Assembly (NCBI GenBank): GCA_947173865.1 | Contig: CAMWGS010000056.1 | Span: forward strand, 1 to 9,778 | DNA: 9,778 nucleotides | Reading direction: 5' to 3' | Source: an uncultured Ruminococcus sp. | GTDB taxonomy: Bacteria > Bacillota > Clostridia > Oscillospirales > Ruminococcaceae | Part shown: one piece after another, positions 7,772-9,778 of the stretch | Layout of the letters: every line of letters begins with the position of its first letter | How positions within the stretch are numbered: the first letter of the stretch is position 1 | Program-made: the position numbers and the translations under genes | Notes under the pieces: model-generated | What the model saw: the letters and a program-made list of their open reading frames with translations, nothing else | The model's database searches: none | What the model was told of the DNA's origin: nothing

Positions 7772-7991
7772 GATGTTCAATCCTCCTCATATAATTTATC
7801 AGGTGGGAAATAATTTCCTGCATCTGAGCGTGTTCGACATAAAGAAGTCTTATACGCTGGTCAAGTCCGGCTTTGTCAATCTCAATACGGTTATCTGATT
7901 TAATCAGCCTGTTTCGCTGTTCTGTAAGGAATTTTATTCGTTTCTTTACAAGTAGACAGCTTTGTTGGTATTCGTTGATAAGTGAATACAT
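7758..7991 (-). CDS. Small coiled-coil protein of unknown function, first gene of the SOS-controlled run
   Basis: I do not recognise a named family. The 77-residue product is highly charged and apparently helical throughout, with heptad-like leucine/isoleucine spacing (KKRIKFLTEQRNRLI, then LDQRIRLLYVEHAQMQEIISHLINYM), so a coiled coil or helical hairpin is likely. There is no signal peptide or membrane segment. ATG 7991 is chosen because a strong GGAGG lies 6 bases upstream. An ATG at 8027 would add 12 residues but lies inside the second SOS-box-like palindrome and has no ribosome binding site. Its end overlaps the start of the sigma-like gene by 14 bases, implying that the two products are made together and perhaps interact. 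Pairs of a short helical protein and a sigma region 4-like protein are familiar in Clostridia, but that association is from general knowledge, not tested here. Confidence 0.75.
   Translation of the reverse strand: MYSLINEYQQSCLLVKKRIKFLTEQRNRLIKSDNRIEIDKAGLDQRIRLLYVEHAQMQEIISHLINYMRRIEHRAET
7782..7787 (-). promoter_or_regulatory. Ribosome binding site deciding the start of the sigma-like gene
   Basis: AGGAGG on the minus strand lies within the coding end of the coiled-coil gene. It is 10 bases from GTG 7771 and one base from TTG 7780. The spacing favours the GTG start. Confidence 0.6.
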
Positions 7992-8021
7992 AATATACCT
8001 CCGTTTAATTGAAAAAATACA

Positions 8022-8033
8022 GAACATATGTTC
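8022..8033 (-). promoter_or_regulatory. LexA (SOS box) operator 2, perfect palindrome
   Basis: GAACATATGTTC is a perfect 12-base palindrome, extended by A/T to 14 bases (8021-8034). Its core fits the Gram-positive LexA consensus CGAAC-N4-GTTYG, apart from the outermost bases. It lies about 12-24 bases downstream of the expected transcription start at about 8045 and upstream of the ribosome binding site, where a bound repressor would block initiation or elongation. Confidence 0.82.
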
Positions 8034-8051
8034 TTTTTAATTATAATTCCT

Positions 8052-8080
8052 ATTATAGAACAAATGTTCATAATTGTCAA
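8052..8080 (-). promoter_or_regulatory. Consensus sigma-A promoter for the minus-strand run
   Basis: On the minus strand, TTGACA (8075-8080) is separated by exactly 17 bases from TATAAT (8052-8057), a full match to the vegetative consensus at both boxes. The region upstream of the -35 (about 8081-8117) is almost pure A/T in tracts and could act as an UP element. Transcription should begin near 8045, giving a leader of about 54 bases before ATG 7991. Such a strong promoter normally needs repression, consistent with the operator in its spacer. Confidence 0.88.
8058..8069 (-). promoter_or_regulatory. LexA (SOS box) operator 1 in the promoter spacer
   Basis: GAACATTTGTTC on the minus strand is directly adjacent to the -10 box and fills most of the -35/-10 spacer. 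It has the GAAC-N4-GTTC architecture of the Firmicute SOS box, with one imperfect central pair. Its centre is 36 bases from that of operator 2. Binding here would occlude RNA polymerase. Confidence 0.82.
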
Positions 8081-8153
8081 GTGTTATTTAAAATATTTTT
8101 TATTTAATATTATAACGATTTTTTTTTTATATAATAAAATCTGAATTTTGGTA

Positions 8154-8182
8154 GTGACATCTCGGAAATTTTGTGATATAAT
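8154..8182 (+). promoter_or_regulatory. nadB promoter
   Basis: GTGACA (8154-8159), a 17-base spacer and TATAAT (8177-8182) preceded by TG at 8174-8175 (extended -10). Transcription would start near 8189, about 34 bases before nadB. The nadB ribosome binding site is AAAAGGA at 8205-8211, 11 bases from the ATG. This promoter diverges from the SOS promoter, with the two -35 boxes about 73 bases apart. I could not identify a NiaR operator. Confidence 0.75.
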
Positions 8183-8222
8183 AAGTCTGTACACTATATT
8201 TTACAAAAGGACGTGCTGAAAC

Positions 8223-9677
8223 ATGAATTTCAATTATGATGTTATTATTGCAGGCTGCGGTGCAGCGGGTCTTTATGCGGCTATAAACCTACCGTCATCG
8301 CTCAGAATTCTCATTGTATGCAAGCGTGAACTCAGTCTATGTAATTCTTCTCTCGCTCAGGGCGGTATTGCCGGAGTGTATAACTCTCCGACGGATAATA
8401 TCCAGTACCATCAGAACGACACTCTTATTGCAGGCGGATTTAAGAACAATGTTGACGCTGTTCATACTCTCGTCAGTGAAGCAGCTCAGGATTTGGAGCA
8501 TATAATTGAACTCGGTGTCGATTTTGATAAAAACCCCGACGGAACTTATCACCGTACCCTTGAAGGAGGTCACAGTCATCACCGTATTTTCCACCATGCC
8601 GACGCTACAGGCAGGGAAATTACTGAAACTCTTCTTGAAAATGTCCGGAAGCTTGAAAATGTCACAATAATGGAAAATACCATCATCTGCGGAACTAAAA
8701 AAACTTCTACTGGATATTCTGCTTTTGTTAAAAGCGGTGATAATTATCAGACGTATAACTGTCATTTCATGATTTTTGCAACGGGCGGTATCGGTCGTGT
8801 ATATGAATTTACTACAAACTCCGCTATTGCAACAGGTGATGGCATTACATTTGCATATGAAATGGGTGCGAAAATAAAAAATTTAAGCTATGTACAGTTT
8901 CACCCTACCGCTTTCAACAACAGGGCAACCCGTGAATGTTTTCTTATTTCTGAAGCTGTAAGAGGTGAGGGGGCATATCTGCTTAACTGTAAAAAAGAGC
9001 GTTTTATGCATAATTACGACGAACGTCTTGAACTTGCACCGAGAGATGTTGTCTCACATTCAATAGTACTGGAATCAAGAAAACAGAACTCAACGGAATT
9101 TTTCCTCGATATAAGCTATAAAGACAGTGAATTTCTGAAAAATCGTTTTCCTATGATTTACAGAAATCTTCTCAAACAGGGATTTGACCTCACAAAAGAA
9201 CCTGTTCCGATTTTCCCGTGCCAGCATTATCTTATGGGCGGTATCGACGTTGACAATAATTCGGAAACAAGCCTGCACAATCTATTTGCGTGCGGTGAAT
9301 GTTCTCATACAGGCGTACACGGAAGCAACCGTCTTGCAAGTAATTCGCTTCTTGAGGCTCTTGTATTCTCACGCCATGCAGCAAGATGTATTGCGTCAAG
9401 AATTGACAGTGTTCCCGATGATTTTGAAACGGCTGAATTTGACGCACATCTTGACGGCGAACATATGCCGAAAGGTTTCCGTACGGAAACACGCCGTATC
9501 ATGCAGAAAAGTCATTTTGTCATTCCCGACAAGAAAGAGTCGGCAGAGGGCTTTAAGCGTATAAAGGAAATGCGTGATAACCTCATTGAGTCGGGATATA
9601 TTGTTGATACGGATTATGTACTTGCAAAGTCAATAGTTACAGTTGCGTATATAATTCTCGGAGAAGTGATGCAGTAA
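8223..9677 (+). CDS. nadB: L-aspartate oxidase (NadB)
   Basis: FAD enzyme of de novo NAD synthesis: oxidises L-aspartate to iminoaspartate, which quinolinate synthase (NadA) condenses with dihydroxyacetone phosphate. The 484 residues begin with the FAD-binding VIIAGCGAAGLYAA (8-20), followed by SSLAQGGIAG (42-51) and EGGHSHHRIFHHADATGREI (114-133), all typical of NadB. Likely catalytic residues are His227 (QFHPTA), Arg274 (APRD) and His335 (QHYLMGG), with GSNRLASNSLLEAL (367-380) in the second FAD-contact region. The reading frame stops at VTVAYIILGEVMQ, before the RGxHxRxDxP-type tail seen in many NadB proteins such as those of E. coli and Bacillus, so the C-terminus is short. nadA and nadC are not in the 3' flank visible here. 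It is transcribed divergently from the SOS-controlled run. Confidence 0.95.
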   Translation: MNFNYDVIIAGCGAAGLYAAINLPSSLRILIVCKRELSLCNSSLAQGGIAGVYNSPTDNIQYHQNDTLIAGGFKNNVDAVHTLVSEAAQDLEHIIELGVDFDKNPDGTYHRTLEGGHSHHRIFHHADATGREITETLLENVRKLENVTIMENTIICGTKKTSTGYSAFVKSGDNYQTYNCHFMIFATGGIGRVYEFTTNSAIATGDGITFAYEMGAKIKNLSYVQFHPTAFNNRATRECFLISEAVRGEGAYLLNCKKERFMHNYDERLELAPRDVVSHSIVLESRKQNSTEFFLDISYKDSEFLKNRFPMIYRNLLKQGFDLTKEPVPIFPCQHYLMGGIDVDNNSETSLHNLFACGECSHTGVHGSNRLASNSLLEALVFSRHAARCIASRIDSVPDDFETAEFDAHLDGEHMPKGFRTETRRIMQKSHFVIPDKKESAEGFKRIKEMRDNLIESGYIVDTDYVLAKSIVTVAYIILGEVMQ

Positions 9678-9752
9678 AAAATATAGAATACCTGTCTTTT
9701 TTTGTCACCTTTATACGAATATATTAATAAATATATTTATGAGGTGATTTGC

Positions 9753-9778
9753 ATGAAAAAGATTATGTGTATTATATC
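9753..9778 (+). CDS. Start of an unidentified gene, cut by the window end
   Basis: ATG 9753 follows a strong GAGGTG ribosome binding site (9741-9746) at 6-base spacing. Only MKKIMCII is visible. A Lys-Lys start followed by hydrophobic residues and an early Cys would suit a signal peptide or lipoprotein, but eight residues are too few for a call. The 75-base gap after nadB contains no clear terminator. Confidence 0.55.

Noticed and set aside
6231..7991. Complete mobile element or prophage carrying hsdS and the small genes
   Set aside because: No integrase, transposase, terminal repeats or duplicated target site were seen, so only passenger origin can be suspected.
7758..8027. Longer start at ATG 8027 for the coiled-coil protein
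   Set aside because: That ATG lies inside the operator palindrome, has no ribosome binding site and leaves almost no leader; ATG 7991 has GGAGG at ideal spacing.
8119..8128. Run of ten T's as an intrinsic terminator
   Set aside because: No GC-rich stem precedes it on either strand, and no gene ends nearby; it lies between two divergent promoters.
8337..8765. 142-codon open frame antisense to nadB
   Set aside because: It lies wholly opposite a well-conserved nadB, and its translation shows no recognisable motif.
9718..9737. AATATATT repeated on either side of AATA after nadB, possible terminator hairpin
   Set aside because: The stem would be eight A/T pairs only, without a GC core or proper T-tract, and AATATATT is self-complementary, so it is likely simple AT-rich sequence.

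Overview
The window looks like chromosome from a low-GC Gram-positive bacterium of the Clostridia, probably a Ruminococcus-like member of the Oscillospirales. The evidence is AT-rich DNA, strong AGGAGG-type ribosome binding sites, a Bacillus-type SOS operator (GAAC-N4-GTTC), and the order decarboxylase-holB-ricT. That order recalls the yaaO...holB-yaaT neighbourhood of Bacillus. The genus is an inference from style and gene order; no 16S or other marker is present.

Layout. Positions 32 to 7991 hold nine genes, all on the minus strand and tightly packed; the largest gap is about 63 bases and several genes overlap. In transcription order they are: a 77-residue coiled-coil protein; a 98-residue protein with a sigma-70 region 4-like helix-turn-helix; a complete two-domain type I restriction-modification specificity subunit (HsdS) with no HsdM or HsdR beside it; UvrC; an Orn/Lys/Arg decarboxylase-family PLP enzyme; DNA polymerase III delta' (HolB); RicT/YaaT; epoxyqueuosine reductase QueH; and a YbaK/EbsC aminoacyl-tRNA deacylase. 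On the plus strand, divergent from this run, is nadB (L-aspartate oxidase, 8223-9677). It is followed by the first eight codons of another plus-strand gene cut by the window end.

The most interesting part is 8022-8080. A consensus sigma-A promoter (TTGACA, 17-base spacer, TATAAT) reads into the minus-strand run. An SOS-box-like sequence fills the spacer next to the -10, and a second, perfectly palindromic box (GAACATATGTTC) lies just downstream of the expected transcription start. This strongly suggests that LexA represses the head of the run: the two small unknown genes, the orphan HsdS and uvrC. A DNA-damage-inducible operon containing uvrC is easy to understand. Placing a solitary type I specificity subunit and a small sigma-like protein in it is unusual. 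One reading is that DNA damage changes which sites a distant HsdM methylates; another is that the small genes and hsdS are passengers inserted between the SOS promoter and uvrC.

The HsdS itself looks mosaic. Its two target-recognition halves are recognisably related, but the C-terminal half uses mostly CAA for glutamine while the N-terminal half and uvrC use mostly CAG. No rRNA, tRNA, CRISPR array, insertion sequence or integrase gene was seen.
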